A stretch of 64,000 bases of DNA from DATMNI01 sp963817515 (GCA_963817515.1 CAWFPJ010000039.1:310001-374000), one strand, 5' to 3'; numbered from the stretch's first letter, positions 7,293 to 16,263 are shown. Made by a program: numbers and translations. The notes: generated by a model not told the origin, from the letters alone.

Positions 7293-9683
7293 ATGTCTTT
7301 CTCCATTCAGACCAACGTTAACTCTCTCATCGCGCAGGAAAATTTGCGCGTCAACAGCAACTTCCAGAGCCAAACCATTCAGCAGTTGACCTCCGGATTC
7401 CGCATCAACCAGTCGGGTGACGATGCCGCCGGCCTGGCCATTGCCAACAAGTTCCGCAGCGACACAGCCGAACTGACGCAGGGCGTACGCAATGCCAATG
7501 ACGGCATTTCACAGCTTCAGATCATGGACGGCGGAATGAACAACATCGGCAAGATGTTGGACCGCTTGAAAACGCTGGCCACGCAATCGGCTTCGGACAC
7601 CTTTACGGGCGACCGTACGGTGTTGAACAAGGAATACCAGACACTGGTTGGGGAAATCGACCGCCAGGCCCAGGGCATTGGTTTGTCCTCGGGCGGGCAC
7701 TTCGCTCAGACCATGGGCGTCTACATTGGCGGCGGCACTACCGCTTCGGGCGCGAGCAGCACCAGCAACGGCACGGTCAACCTGGATTTGGCCAACTCCG
7801 TGGTGGACTCTAAAGCCCTGGGCTTGAAATCATCGCAGTTCACGGCCGCGGGCACTGTCGGAACCGACATCGGCTCCGGGTCTGCCACCAGCGTGGCCTC
7901 CATCGCCGGGAACACGAACAACACGACCACCGCTACCTTCAACTTCGCCGGACCGGGCTTCAACGGCACTGCCGTATCTGTGAGTCTCACCGGCGTCACC
8001 GATACCACGACGCTGGCCAGCAGCATCAACAGCGCCATCGCCACGGCCGGCAACGCCGGTACGCCTGCCGCCAACTCTTTCCGCGCAGCCAACATCCAGG
8101 CTTCGGTCGTAACCGATGCCACTGGCGCCCAGCGCCTGCAATTCACCTCCGCCACTGCGGCGTTCCAGGTGGATGCGGGCACCAAGGCAGCCAATGCGCT
8201 GATGGGCAACTTCAAGGTTTCCGCTACGACCACTCCCGAAGGCGCCGATGTGGCGTCCACGGTCACTGGCGCCGGTGTGGTGGATAACTCCGCCGTCGGC
8301 AGCGCAAAAACCATACTGCATGTCGTGAAGACCGATGGCACGGAAGCCGATTTGACCGTCGATTTGAGCGCGGCGACCACAGCCGCAGCCAAGTTGACCG
8401 CCGTTAGCGGCGCACTGACAACCGCGAACATCACCGACATCGCCGCCAGCCTGGACGGCTCCGGCAAGTTGGCATTCACTTCAACTTCGGGCAAGAGCTT
8501 CCAGGTAATGGCAGCCAATGACACCGGCAACGGTCTGGGCCTGGGCGCCTGGGTGGGAGATTCTTCCGGAGCCGGCGCTTTCCAGAAGGCCAGCTATTCG
8601 GGCGCCGCTATCACGGCGGGAACCACTTCCACGTATCAATTCTCGGTCAATGGCGGCCAGGCGATTTCGATCCAAGTCCGGTCCGACACGTCGGTGCACG
8701 CGGCGGCCGATTTGAATGCTGCCTTTGCCAGCAACGTGACGCTTAAAGCGGCCCACCTGACAGCTACAGAAAACACAGGTGCGGTGGATCTGTCCAGCAC
8801 AGGCGCTACCGACAAGTTCCGCTTCAACCTGGTCAGCGGGAGCAGCTTGAATATGAGCGGCGCAGCGGACTCGACGGCTGCCGGTGCGGCACTGGCCAGC
8901 AATTTCGGAATGAGCACGAACAACGTGACGACCGAGGCCATGAGCACATCGTCGACGGGGTTGGGTACCAACAATGACGTGATCAGCTTTGCGGGAATGC
9001 GGAACGTCAGCGACTCGCAACAGATCAGCATCAGCACAGTGGACGCGCGGGGCACCCTGCAAGCCACCAGCATCACCCTCAGCGGCGACGCTGCCCAGAC
9101 CGCCAGCTACGGCGGGAACATTGATGTTGCCATCAAGAACATCAACGCACAGCTACAGGGAACCGGCAACGCGTCCCTGATGAGCATCGCAGCGGTGAAG
9201 GAACTCAATGCCGCCGGCACGGCCGAGGGCATACGGTTCGTCAGCTCGGATCCTTCATTCAGCGTCAAGATCGGCACCGGGGTGGACAGCACCACGGCCA
9301 ATCCGGTGGGCTTGTATGACGGTACTGCCGGAGCCTCCTCCACGCAGAACATTACGGTCAATTCGTCCAGCAGCGGAACCATGGATATCAGCACTGCCGC
9401 GGGTGGGCAGCAGGCGGTAGTGGCGCTGGGTCTGGCGGTTGAGAAACTGGGATCGGCGCAGGCCGCTGTCGGTAAGGGACAGAACCAGTTGAACTACGCC
9501 ATCAGTCTGGCAAGCTCGCAGATCAGCAACTTCTCATCTGCGGAATCGCAAATCCGCGACGCCGATGTGGCGATGGAAGCGGCGAACCTCAGCAAAGCCC
9601 AGGTATTGCAGCAGGCTTCCATAGCTGCCATGGCCCAGGCCAATTCCGCTCCCCAGGCAGTGCTTGCACTCCTGAGGGGTTAA
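7293..9683 (+). CDS. fliC: Flagellin, second tandem copy
   Basis: Paralogue of the preceding gene with the same length (796 residues) and the same offset throughout (2590 bases), so no indels separate them. The frame is open 44 codons further upstream, but the ATG at 7293 has the Shine-Dalgarno AAAGGA at 7280-7285 and the conserved N-terminus SFSIQTNVNSL. From about base 8080 to the end the DNA is almost identical to the first copy, as is the first ~450 bases; the segment 7740-8080 is clearly diverged. This mosaic points to gene conversion or selection for variation in one surface-exposed patch. Both copies keep intact D0/D1 ends and should polymerise. Confidence 0.96.
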   Translation: MSFSIQTNVNSLIAQENLRVNSNFQSQTIQQLTSGFRINQSGDDAAGLAIANKFRSDTAELTQGVRNANDGISQLQIMDGGMNNIGKMLDRLKTLATQSASDTFTGDRTVLNKEYQTLVGEIDRQAQGIGLSSGGHFAQTMGVYIGGGTTASGASSTSNGTVNLDLANSVVDSKALGLKSSQFTAAGTVGTDIGSGSATSVASIAGNTNNTTTATFNFAGPGFNGTAVSVSLTGVTDTTTLASSINSAIATAGNAGTPAANSFRAANIQASVVTDATGAQRLQFTSATAAFQVDAGTKAANALMGNFKVSATTTPEGADVASTVTGAGVVDNSAVGSAKTILHVVKTDGTEADLTVDLSAATTAAAKLTAVSGALTTANITDIAASLDGSGKLAFTSTSGKSFQVMAANDTGNGLGLGAWVGDSSGAGAFQKASYSGAAITAGTTSTYQFSVNGGQAISIQVRSDTSVHAAADLNAAFASNVTLKAAHLTATENTGAVDLSSTGATDKFRFNLVSGSSLNMSGAADSTAAGAALASNFGMSTNNVTTEAMSTSSTGLGTNNDVISFAGMRNVSDSQQISISTVDARGTLQATSITLSGDAAQTASYGGNIDVAIKNINAQLQGTGNASLMSIAAVKELNAAGTAEGIRFVSSDPSFSVKIGTGVDSTTANPVGLYDGTAGASSTQNITVNSSSSGTMDISTAAGGQQAVVALGLAVEKLGSAQAAVGKGQNQLNYAISLASSQISNFSSAESQIRDADVAMEAANLSKAQVLQQASIAAMAQANSAPQAVLALLRG

Positions 9684-9740
9684 CCTTAAACCACTAACGC
9701 AGCCCGCGGGGCCAATCGGCTCCGCGGTATCTAAAGTTTC

Positions 9741-9772
9741 GGGCTGAATCAGACGATGAGTCTATTCAGCCC
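9741..9772 (+). promoter_or_regulatory. Hairpin immediately before the fliD ribosome binding site
   Basis: GGGCTGAAT (9741-9749) pairs perfectly with ATTCAGCCC (9764-9772) over a 14-base loop. The fliD Shine-Dalgarno GGGAG (9773-9777) starts at the next base and the ATG is at 9784. The stem could stack on the ribosome binding site and tune fliD translation or act as an mRNA processing/termination structure for the flagellin transcript. Confidence 0.5.
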
Positions 9773-9783
9773 GGGAGTATTTT

Positions 9784-11136
9784 ATGGGGACAACCAGCAG
9801 CGCTATCTTTACTGGCAGCAGCCAGTTCTCGCAAGATTTTCAGAACAGCATCACCCGCGCAGTCAGTATTGCCTCGCTGCCCATCACGCAGATGAATACC
9901 GAGGTGACGCATCTCCAGAGCCAGGCCACAGCGTTAACGGGTATCGACACGCTATTCACGGCTCTACAGACTGCCATACAGGGCATCGGTCAGGCGATTG
10001 GGGGCGCGTCGTTTGACACAGACATCTCCAATACTTCGGCGGTGAACGCCACGGTGAGCGATGGCGCCATGGAGGGAACCTACTCCATTGACGTGCAGAG
10101 CATTGGATCATTCGCCACCAGCATGTCCACCAGCGCCTGGGCGAGTCCGGTCAACGCGCCGGGTCAGAAACTTACGTACCAGCTCTCGGTCGGGACCGGC
10201 ACACCAATCAACATCACAGCCGCCGACAACAGCCCCACTTCGGTTGCCGCGGCCATCAACGCCACGGCCGGGAACAAGGTTCGCGCTACGGTGGTCAACG
10301 TTGGTTCGAACGATCAGCCGGACTACCGGATCTCGCTGCAAGCCACGACGCTCGGTCCCATTGCGCTCAATCTGTCGGACGGGACCACCAGTCTCCAGAC
10401 ACAGCAGGCGCCGGGGGAACTGGCCCAGTATGTCGTGAACGGTTCCGGTAACGTGGTCTCCAGCACAACGCGGTCGGTCTCGATCGCCAACGGTTTGTCG
10501 CTGGACCTGATTTCAAGTGACGCCGGACAACCCGTGAATGTCACGGTGACGCGCTCGACCTCGGCGCTGAGCACCGCCATGGCCACATTCGCGGATGCAT
10601 ATAATGCGACGATTGACGCCTTGGACGCACAGCGTGGCCAGTCGACCGGGGCCCTGGTCGGGAATTCGCTTATATCCAACCTCAGCCAGACCCTCAGCGG
10701 TTTGGCCACCTATTCCTCTGGCGGCTCCGGAGTCAGCGGTTTGTCAGCCCTTGGGATGGAACTTGGAACCGACGGCCACCTGACCTTCAATCAGTTTTCC
10801 CTAATATCCGCGGATCTTTCTAATTCCTCAGGAGTTACGGCCTTTCTTGGCTCCGCCACAGGATCGGGATTCCTCAAGCTTGCCACGGACGCGATGGCCA
10901 GTCTGGAAGATCCGACCTCCGGTTTCATCAAGAACGCGGAGACCGACATCCAGAGCCAGATCAACAACACGACTGCCAGGATCAGCGATAAGCAAGATCA
11001 AGTGACCCTGCTCCAGCAGCGGCTTCAGGACCAGATGGCCGCGGCCGACGCGGCGATCTCCAGCATGGAGCAGCAATACTCCTACCTGGCCAGTGTGTTC
11101 CAGTCCCAGCAGATAGCTGCCCAGCAGTACAAGTGA
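9784..11136 (+). CDS. fliD: Flagellar filament capping protein FliD (hook-associated protein 2)
   Basis: Forms the pentameric cap at the filament tip under which exported flagellin folds. 450 residues, normal size. The N-terminal coiled region (ITRAVSIASLPITQMNTEVTH...) and FliD_N pattern are present, the middle has the filament-cap domain with repeated YQLSVGTG/INITAADNSP motifs typical of FliD D2/D3, and the C-terminal FliD_C ends in a coiled coil (DKQDQVTLLQQRLQDQMAA) and the AISSMEQQYSYLASVF signature. Follows the two flagellin genes by 100 bases with its own ribosome binding site. No fliS is seen next to it, which is unusual for a fliC-fliD locus. Confidence 0.93.
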   Translation: MGTTSSAIFTGSSQFSQDFQNSITRAVSIASLPITQMNTEVTHLQSQATALTGIDTLFTALQTAIQGIGQAIGGASFDTDISNTSAVNATVSDGAMEGTYSIDVQSIGSFATSMSTSAWASPVNAPGQKLTYQLSVGTGTPINITAADNSPTSVAAAINATAGNKVRATVVNVGSNDQPDYRISLQATTLGPIALNLSDGTTSLQTQQAPGELAQYVVNGSGNVVSSTTRSVSIANGLSLDLISSDAGQPVNVTVTRSTSALSTAMATFADAYNATIDALDAQRGQSTGALVGNSLISNLSQTLSGLATYSSGGSGVSGLSALGMELGTDGHLTFNQFSLISADLSNSSGVTAFLGSATGSGFLKLATDAMASLEDPTSGFIKNAETDIQSQINNTTARISDKQDQVTLLQQRLQDQMAAADAAISSMEQQYSYLASVFQSQQIAAQQYK

Positions 11137-11144
11137 GGACCTGC

Positions 11145-11432
11145 ATGCACCGTAAAGCGATGGAAGCTATTCGAAGGGCTTTTGCCTCCGGTGAATTCGC
11201 TAAAGCGCAGCGTCTTTGGACCGAATATGCCGGCGAACTCCATCAGGCGATTCTCGAAGGTTCGGCGACGGAAGCCATGTTGTCGGAGACCCGCGAATTG
11301 ATCGACTGGTCCCGGCTTGTAGTAAGAGCCTTCCGCGCACGTGCGGTGGACAGGCTCAACGGCGCACGTCTTACTCAGATATACTCCTATTCCGCCCCCG
11401 AGCCGCATCGCGTAGTTCGCGCCAGCTTCTGA
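11145..11432 (+). CDS. Small helical protein downstream of fliD, function unknown
   Basis: 95 residues from the ATG at 11145, preceded by GAGGA at a good distance; a GTG at 11133 overlapping the fliD stop is an alternative. No family is recognised. The sequence is predicted largely helical and rich in Ala, Arg and Glu (AIRRAFASGEFAKAQRLWTEY). Directly behind fliD one expects an export chaperone such as FliS or FliT; this sequence is not FliS-like, and a FliT-like role is a guess from position and helical content only. Confidence 0.6.
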   Translation: MHRKAMEAIRRAFASGEFAKAQRLWTEYAGELHQAILEGSATEAMLSETRELIDWSRLVVRAFRARAVDRLNGARLTQIYSYSAPEPHRVVRASF

Positions 11433-11513
11433 GATTAGCTTCTGATCGGAGCCGCGCGCGTGAGCAAGCGGTAACCCGATACGTTGGTGAACTTCTGAAG
11501 TGGAGGGCTAAGC

Positions 11514-12284
11514 CTAATGGCCCGCGGCTCTTGGTTCGGAGTTCTGCGCTCCCGCCGATAGCAAGACCAGATCCACGCGCCGATTGTGCGCACGGCCTTC
11601 TTCGGTCTCGTTGGTATCGGCAGGAGCATTCTCGGCATAGCCTGCCACGGCCATGCGGGCAGGTGGCACCTGGAAGCGATCGCTCAGCAGTTCCAGCATA
11701 GCTATGCTGCGGGCCGCCGAGAGTTCCCAGTTGTTGCGGAACCGCGAATTGTGGATGGGGATGGAGTCCGTGTATCCCTCCAGCCGCACCTGGTTGGGAA
11801 GCGACTGAACCACGGCTGCGATCTTGGCGAGGATGGAAAAGCTCGCTGGCGCCACGATGTTGTCCCCGGAGGCGAAGAACGCCGATTCCCGCATACTGAT
11901 CACCAGGCCCCGCTCCTCTAGTTTGAGTTGAACTTTGCCACTCTTCAGCTCCGCGGCGAGGCCGCGCTCGAGCGTATCCAGGGACTTCGCAAGGTCAGCC
12001 GGCGGTGGCGGCGGAGGCATATTCTCCGGCGATTTCTTCTGCGGAGTGTTGCCCAGTTTGTGGGCCTCGGGCGCTCCGTGTAGCACGTTTGAGACAGCGG
12101 AGCTCAGTTGGCCATGCTGGAAGGCCTCCCGCACCGCTTCGGAAACCTCCTTCGCCTTGGACCTGTCGCTCTGGGCAGTCGCGAACATGACCACGAAGAA
12201 GGCGAACAGCAGCGTGATGAAATCGGCATAGGAAACCAGCCAGCGTTCATGGTTTTCGGGCTCTGGCGTCTTTCTCCGGATCAC
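11514..12284 (-). CDS. motB: Flagellar motor stator protein MotB
   Basis: Stator subunit that anchors the motor to peptidoglycan and carries the ion-binding aspartate. 256 residues. The single transmembrane helix (about 17-37, LVSYADFITLLFAFFVVMFA) contains Asp21 at the position of E. coli MotB Asp32. The linker (40-110) is charged and has a PPPPP run. The OmpA-like peptidoglycan-binding domain covers about 130-250, with LEGYTDSIPI, NWELSAARS and GRAHNRRVDLVLL. It is the last gene of flbD-motA-motB, 9 bases after motA, and converges on the fliD cluster. Confidence 0.94.
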   Translation of the reverse strand: MIRRKTPEPENHERWLVSYADFITLLFAFFVVMFATAQSDRSKAKEVSEAVREAFQHGQLSSAVSNVLHGAPEAHKLGNTPQKKSPENMPPPPPPADLAKSLDTLERGLAAELKSGKVQLKLEERGLVISMRESAFFASGDNIVAPASFSILAKIAAVVQSLPNQVRLEGYTDSIPIHNSRFRNNWELSAARSIAMLELLSDRFQVPPARMAVAGYAENAPADTNETEEGRAHNRRVDLVLLSAGAQNSEPRAAGH

Positions 12285-12293
12285 ATCAAGCTC

Positions 12294-13199
12294 CTAGGTC
12301 TGCGCCGCAGCGGATTGTGCCGCTGTCAGGGGTTTTCGAGCCTGGTCGGGCCTGGCTTCTCTGGGTTTCTTGACCGTCTCGGGATGCTGGTTGTAAGCCT
12401 CCAGCTTCATGCGGATCAGAGTCGGGTTGAGACCTTCCACAATTCCGACAATCCCCTCGAGCGTCATGTCCTTCATCAGCGTCGCATCTCGCATGCGGGC
12501 TTTCAGCTTGTTGGCTGCCGGCAGGAAGAAGAGGTTTGCCGACGCCACGCCGTACACCGTAGCCACGAAGGCAACCGCGATGCCATGCCCTACTTCCTTG
12601 ATATCTTCCAGGTGTTTCATCACCTGAATCAGTCCCATGACCGCGCCTATGATTCCGATGGTGGGAGCATAACCGCCCGCCGCTTCCCAGACTTTGGCTT
12701 CGGCTTCGGCAAAATGCTCGCTCAAACTGATATCGATCTCCATCATCTTGCGAATTTCCTGAAGATCGGTGCCGTCCACGGCCAGGTTGAGCGCCTTCCG
12801 CAAGAAAGGGTCGGTGACAGCGGCGGCCTCCGTCTCCAGGCTTACGATGCCATTCCTGCGCGCCTTGGCGGCGAACCGAATCAGGGCGTCGATAGCCGCC
12901 GACGTAGAGTCGGCCCTCTCGAAGAAAATGCTGCCCAGCCCCTTGAAGGCTCGTAACACGATGGAGAGAGGAGTGGTGACCAGCACCGCGCCCAGGGTGC
13001 CGCCCACCACGATGATAAACGCCGTCCCTTGGGCTACGTCTTGAAGGCTCCCTTTCTCGAGGAGGAGTCCACCCAGGATTCCGGCTAACGCCAGTGCAAT
13101 TCCACCCAGAGTGGCATAGTCCGGCCGGAGCGCGGCCTTGGGGGCCGCCTGGGAAACTGCGGCGGGTGCTTTCTTCTGTGGTTGTGCCGTTTCAGCCAT
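12294..13199 (-). CDS. motA: Flagellar motor stator protein MotA
   Basis: MotA/TolQ/ExbB-type ion channel subunit of the stator, 301 residues. The first ~25 residues are an Ala/Pro/Lys-rich tail, then helices at about 30-45 and 57-75, a cytoplasmic loop with charged residues that contact FliG, and the two C-terminal helices containing GGYAPTIGIIGAVMGLI and GHGIAVAFVATVYGVASANL, which line the ion path. The C-terminal 45 residues are a Pro/Lys/Ala-rich extension. Six bases separate it from flbD and nine from motB, so the three genes form one operon. Confidence 0.94.
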   Translation of the reverse strand: MAETAQPQKKAPAAVSQAAPKAALRPDYATLGGIALALAGILGGLLLEKGSLQDVAQGTAFIIVVGGTLGAVLVTTPLSIVLRAFKGLGSIFFERADSTSAAIDALIRFAAKARRNGIVSLETEAAAVTDPFLRKALNLAVDGTDLQEIRKMMEIDISLSEHFAEAEAKVWEAAGGYAPTIGIIGAVMGLIQVMKHLEDIKEVGHGIAVAFVATVYGVASANLFFLPAANKLKARMRDATLMKDMTLEGIVGIVEGLNPTLIRMKLEAYNQHPETVKKPREARPDQARKPLTAAQSAAAQT

Positions 13200-13205
13200 G
13201 AGATC

Positions 13206-13493
13206 TCAATCGGATGCCGGACCCGACACCCCGAACTCTATCGACGGTTTCTGGTCCGCAAGGGAATCAGGAGCTTGCGTCGCTTCCCCCTGCTCGCCGG
13301 ATCGCACTTCGGGCCCGGATGCCCGCCGGCGAAATTCCAGGATGCGGTTGACCACTTCATCGGAGGTTTCACGGACGCGCAATATCTGTCCGGTTGTCAT
13401 TGTGATCACAGTATCCGGCGTTACGTCGATATGTTCGATCAGATCCGAGTTGAGGACGATTGGTGCGCGGTTCAGACGGGTCAGCCGGATCAT
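13206..13493 (-). CDS. flbD: FlbD family flagellar protein
   Basis: Short cytosolic protein found beside motA/motB in many bacteria; its biochemical role is poorly defined. The ATG at 13493 gives the family N-terminus MIRLTRLNRAPIVLNSDLIE, followed by HIDVTPDTVITMTTGQILRVRE, and has GGAG about six bases upstream; an open frame 17 codons longer has no such support. The family core ends near residue 55; the remaining 40 residues are a polar tail. Confidence 0.88.
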   Translation of the reverse strand: MIRLTRLNRAPIVLNSDLIEHIDVTPDTVITMTTGQILRVRETSDEVVNRILEFRRRASGPEVRSGEQGEATQAPDSLADQKPSIEFGVSGPASD

Positions 13494-13606
13494 TTGAGCT
13501 CCAGGAATCATATCGGCGGAGCGCGTCCAATTCATTAATCCCAATCCTTTGATCCCAATCGGTAACTAAGGTGCAAGCCTGACCGATAAGCAATTTGAGG
13601 CGGCTT

Positions 13607-13813
13607 ATGGCTACAGAATGGTTGAATAGAAGCGAACCGCAGCCCTGGGATACCCTGGAAGAGGAACGCAGGGAGGTGCTGAAGAGCGTTCTGGAGTCGA
13701 TGCGGAGCGAGTGGGTCACGAGCGAGGCAATTGGCAGTGGCCTCCCGGATCCCGACCGCGCGGCAGCCTGTAGCTTTCTGATACGTCACCTGGCTCATGT
13801 GTCACCTGGCTGA
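13607..13813 (+). CDS. Possible small protein, unknown
   Basis: 68 codons from the ATG at 13607, with GAGG at 13597-13600 six bases upstream. Charged, helical-looking (TLEEERREVLKSVLESM). No family recognised. Its 3' end runs into a 16-bp tandem repeat, which contributes the last codons. It stands alone between flbD and the transglutaminase gene on the opposite strand, so expression is uncertain. Confidence 0.4.
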   Translation: MATEWLNRSEPQPWDTLEEERREVLKSVLESMRSEWVTSEAIGSGLPDPDRAAACSFLIRHLAHVSPG

Positions 13814-13832
13814 TGCGCCACCTGGCCGGCAC
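13785..13832. repeat. Three tandem copies of a 16-bp unit
   Basis: Units 13785-13800, 13801-13816 and 13817-13832 read GTCACCTGGCTCATGT, GTCACCTGGCTGATGC and GCCACCTGGCCGGCAC. They lie between the end of a small ORF and the 3' end of the transglutaminase gene. Confidence 0.8.
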
Positions 13833-13861
13833 GGCCGCAGCGCACGGACCGCTTGATTGCG

Positions 13862-15988
13862 CTACGGGCGGCCGGCCTGCTCCAGTTCATCGAGCAACAC
13901 CGATAACCGGTGCGCCATCTCTGTGTGGCCCCCGAAGCGCAGCGCGTTGTAGGTAGTGGTGAACTCCGCCACGGCCGTGCCAAACTGATTGGCGGGCAGA
14001 GAGGCCGCAAACTCGGCCGGCGTGAACCAAGCCGGTTTCTGATAGCCCCGCCGCTTCAGGACATGCAGCATCCGCTCATAGAGTAAGGTTGCGTCGGCTA
14101 CACTCGCCTGACCGCGGCGCACGCGCTCGACCCGGCGGCGCACCTGCAGCAGGCGAACAGCCGGCGGACCCAGCAGCCAGACCAGCGCGGCCATCGCCAG
14201 CGCTATCACGATGCGGCCGCTGAAGCGTTGGAACGGCGCCGCCACGTAAGAATTCCAACCTGAGCGGACCGCCAGCAAGGTGTCGAACCAACGGATGCCC
14301 AGACGGCGCGTGCCCAGTTCCATGCGGTAGGCCAGCGTACCCTGGCGGGTGATGTCGTAGGTCACCACCCATTCCTGCCAGAACGTTTCCGCCGCATCCA
14401 GGTAGAGGCCCGCTTTCGCCAAAAGCGGGAAGCTGTGGGCATTCGGGTCGGGCGGCGTGGGGTCGAACGTGGTCCAGCCATGGGCCGGCAGCCAGGCCTC
14501 CACCCAACTGTGCGCATCGGACGCCCGCACCAGCCATAGATCTGAAATGGGATTGTAGACGCCGCTCTGAAAGCCGGTGGCCATCCGCGCGGGAACGCCC
14601 ACGGTGCGCAGCATCACGGCCATGGCGGAGGCAAAATATTCGCAGTAGCCCTTCTTGCGATGGAACAGGAAATCGGCCAGCGGGTCGGCCATTTCCTTGT
14701 CCGGCAGTTCCAGAGTGTAGCCATAGGCGGTGCGCAGGTGGTGCTCAATGGCGCGCGCGCGTTCAAGGTCAGTCGCCGCATTCGCCGTGAGGGTGCGCGC
14801 CAGGTCGGCCACGCGCTGGTCGAGCGCGGGTAGTTGCAGGTACTGATTTCGCGCAGCCAGCGGCAGCACCGGCGCAGGATACATCGGCGGCGCTCTTTCG
14901 GGCAGTTCTTCGAGCAGGCTGTAAGCGTCGTAGTGAAACCCCTGGGGCGTGGGGTGCCCCAGCCGGTAGCTCTCGGTATCGGTACGGTAAAGGGACGGCG
15001 AATGCAGGTCCAGGTTCTCGGGAGTGCCGGCGAAGAAGAGCGCATCCGTTTCGAAGGCTTCCAGGTTAACGTGGTAACTGATGCTTCGGCCCGGCGGCAG
15101 CGCGTCAATCGGCCTCAGATCCACGTGGCCGTTCTCGATCCGGATGGGGGTCCTCACGCGCGGAGCGTTGGACCAGCGCTTGCCATCGAATTCGGTCAGC
15201 GCCGAACCGCGCCATTTCAGGCCGCCCAGCGGTTGAGTGCTGAAGATGCGGATGTGCATCACGGTCCGCGAGCTGGTTTTGATTTCGCCTATCTCGCCCA
15301 GCGTCACCTGGTTGGAAAAGCCCGGCAGGAAAACCCGATGGGAAATCAGGCGGGCGAAAGCCGCCTCCGCGGTTCGCGGCAAGAGAAAGAAGAGTCCGGC
15401 GGTGAGCGCCAGGATTCCCAGGGCGACCGATGCCGAGAGCAGTCCCAGCCGCGGATGGAAGCGCTTCAGCCCACTGCGGGCCGTGTTCCGGGACTTATTC
15501 ATGGAGCGGCGAATCTCGCCCGACGTCAGTGCCGCGATGGCAAACACCAGATACAGCGCCAGAAACAGGAAAAAGTTGAAATTGACGGAGAGGATAGCGG
15601 CGGCCAGCAACTCCAAAAAGGCAATGGTCGCGGTGTATAAATAGTCGCGGCTGGTCTTGGCGGTAAGAACCTTGATGACCGCCAGGAAGAACACCAGGTG
15701 AACAGTAGCGGCCAGAAAGTCACGCGAAATCGCGAAGTAGTCCAACAGGAAAAAGCCGGTATAACCGACGGTTGCCAGCGTCGTGGCGCGCTCCGATATG
15801 TCGAGCCTCCACACGCCGCAAATTAACAGCCCGCGCAATAAAATGCCGGCGGTGGTGAGCGCAATCGTGGGGACGTCCAGATATCCCGAGCCGGCCACGG
15901 CCAGGTATCCGCTGGCCACCAGCCCCAACAGGGAGAACTGAAAGAAACGGTCTACGGAAATTACAGCGCTCGCGTCCGGACGCGCCAT
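13862..15988 (-). CDS. TgpA-type membrane transglutaminase (DUF3488 + transglutaminase-like)
   Basis: 708 residues. About six membrane helices fill residues 12-205, followed by a periplasmic part and one further helix near residue 595. The papain-like triad is visible in the transglutaminase domain: Cys449 in KKGYCEYFASAM, His493 in SDAHSWVEAWL and Asp509 in TTFDPTPP. The C-terminal cytoplasmic region (about 620-708) has the DUF4129-like pattern of this family. In Pseudomonas TgpA is an essential membrane transglutaminase; the substrate is unknown. A small zinc-finger protein is encoded 20 bases upstream on the same strand. Confidence 0.93.
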   Translation of the reverse strand: MARPDASAVISVDRFFQFSLLGLVASGYLAVAGSGYLDVPTIALTTAGILLRGLLICGVWRLDISERATTLATVGYTGFFLLDYFAISRDFLAATVHLVFFLAVIKVLTAKTSRDYLYTATIAFLELLAAAILSVNFNFFLFLALYLVFAIAALTSGEIRRSMNKSRNTARSGLKRFHPRLGLLSASVALGILALTAGLFFLLPRTAEAAFARLISHRVFLPGFSNQVTLGEIGEIKTSSRTVMHIRIFSTQPLGGLKWRGSALTEFDGKRWSNAPRVRTPIRIENGHVDLRPIDALPPGRSISYHVNLEAFETDALFFAGTPENLDLHSPSLYRTDTESYRLGHPTPQGFHYDAYSLLEELPERAPPMYPAPVLPLAARNQYLQLPALDQRVADLARTLTANAATDLERARAIEHHLRTAYGYTLELPDKEMADPLADFLFHRKKGYCEYFASAMAVMLRTVGVPARMATGFQSGVYNPISDLWLVRASDAHSWVEAWLPAHGWTTFDPTPPDPNAHSFPLLAKAGLYLDAAETFWQEWVVTYDITRQGTLAYRMELGTRRLGIRWFDTLLAVRSGWNSYVAAPFQRFSGRIVIALAMAALVWLLGPPAVRLLQVRRRVERVRRGQASVADATLLYERMLHVLKRRGYQKPAWFTPAEFAASLPANQFGTAVAEFTTTYNALRFGGHTEMAHRLSVLLDELEQAGRP

Positions 15989-16008
15989 CTCACTATTTTA
16001 TCGCGGTT

Positions 16009-16263
16009 TTATGATGGGTCCCGTTTTGATGCCGGCGTCATCCGCGATGGACTTTCCGATTGCGAAAACTGCGCCGCCGCGCGCCGCATAGAGGCCACAT
16101 AGGCATCCGTTTCCGCCAGCCTCAGCTCGCATTCCCCGCAGTTGAGAAGGTGCTCCTGGAATCCAGCCGCTTCCTCCTCGCGGAGACCGGCCATCAGGTA
16201 TTGTTCCAGTTCGCCTTCGTCCAGATGACGATTGAGGTCTTGCGCCGTGGCCCTTGTTGTCAA
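16009..16263 (-). CDS. Small zinc-finger (anti-sigma-like) protein
   Basis: 84 residues from a TTG at 16263; no ATG is available close by, and a purine-rich GAGGG sits about ten bases upstream. The core LDEGELEQYLMAGLREEEAAGFQEHLLNCGECELRLAE contains the H-x3-C-x2-C zinc motif of the anti-sigma zinc-finger family (HLLNCGEC, near residue 39), which usually binds an ECF sigma factor. There is no membrane helix, so it would be a soluble member or a zinc-finger module of another kind. Probably co-transcribed with the transglutaminase gene; an ECF sigma gene lies 1.8 kb away but is not adjacent. Confidence 0.72.
   Translation of the reverse strand: MTTRATAQDLNRHLDEGELEQYLMAGLREEEAAGFQEHLLNCGECELRLAETDAYVASMRRAAAQFSQSESPSRMTPASKRDPS

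Noticed and set aside
13785..13832. CRISPR array
   Set aside because: Units are directly contiguous, without spacers; no cas genes in the window. The same holds for 48284-48340.
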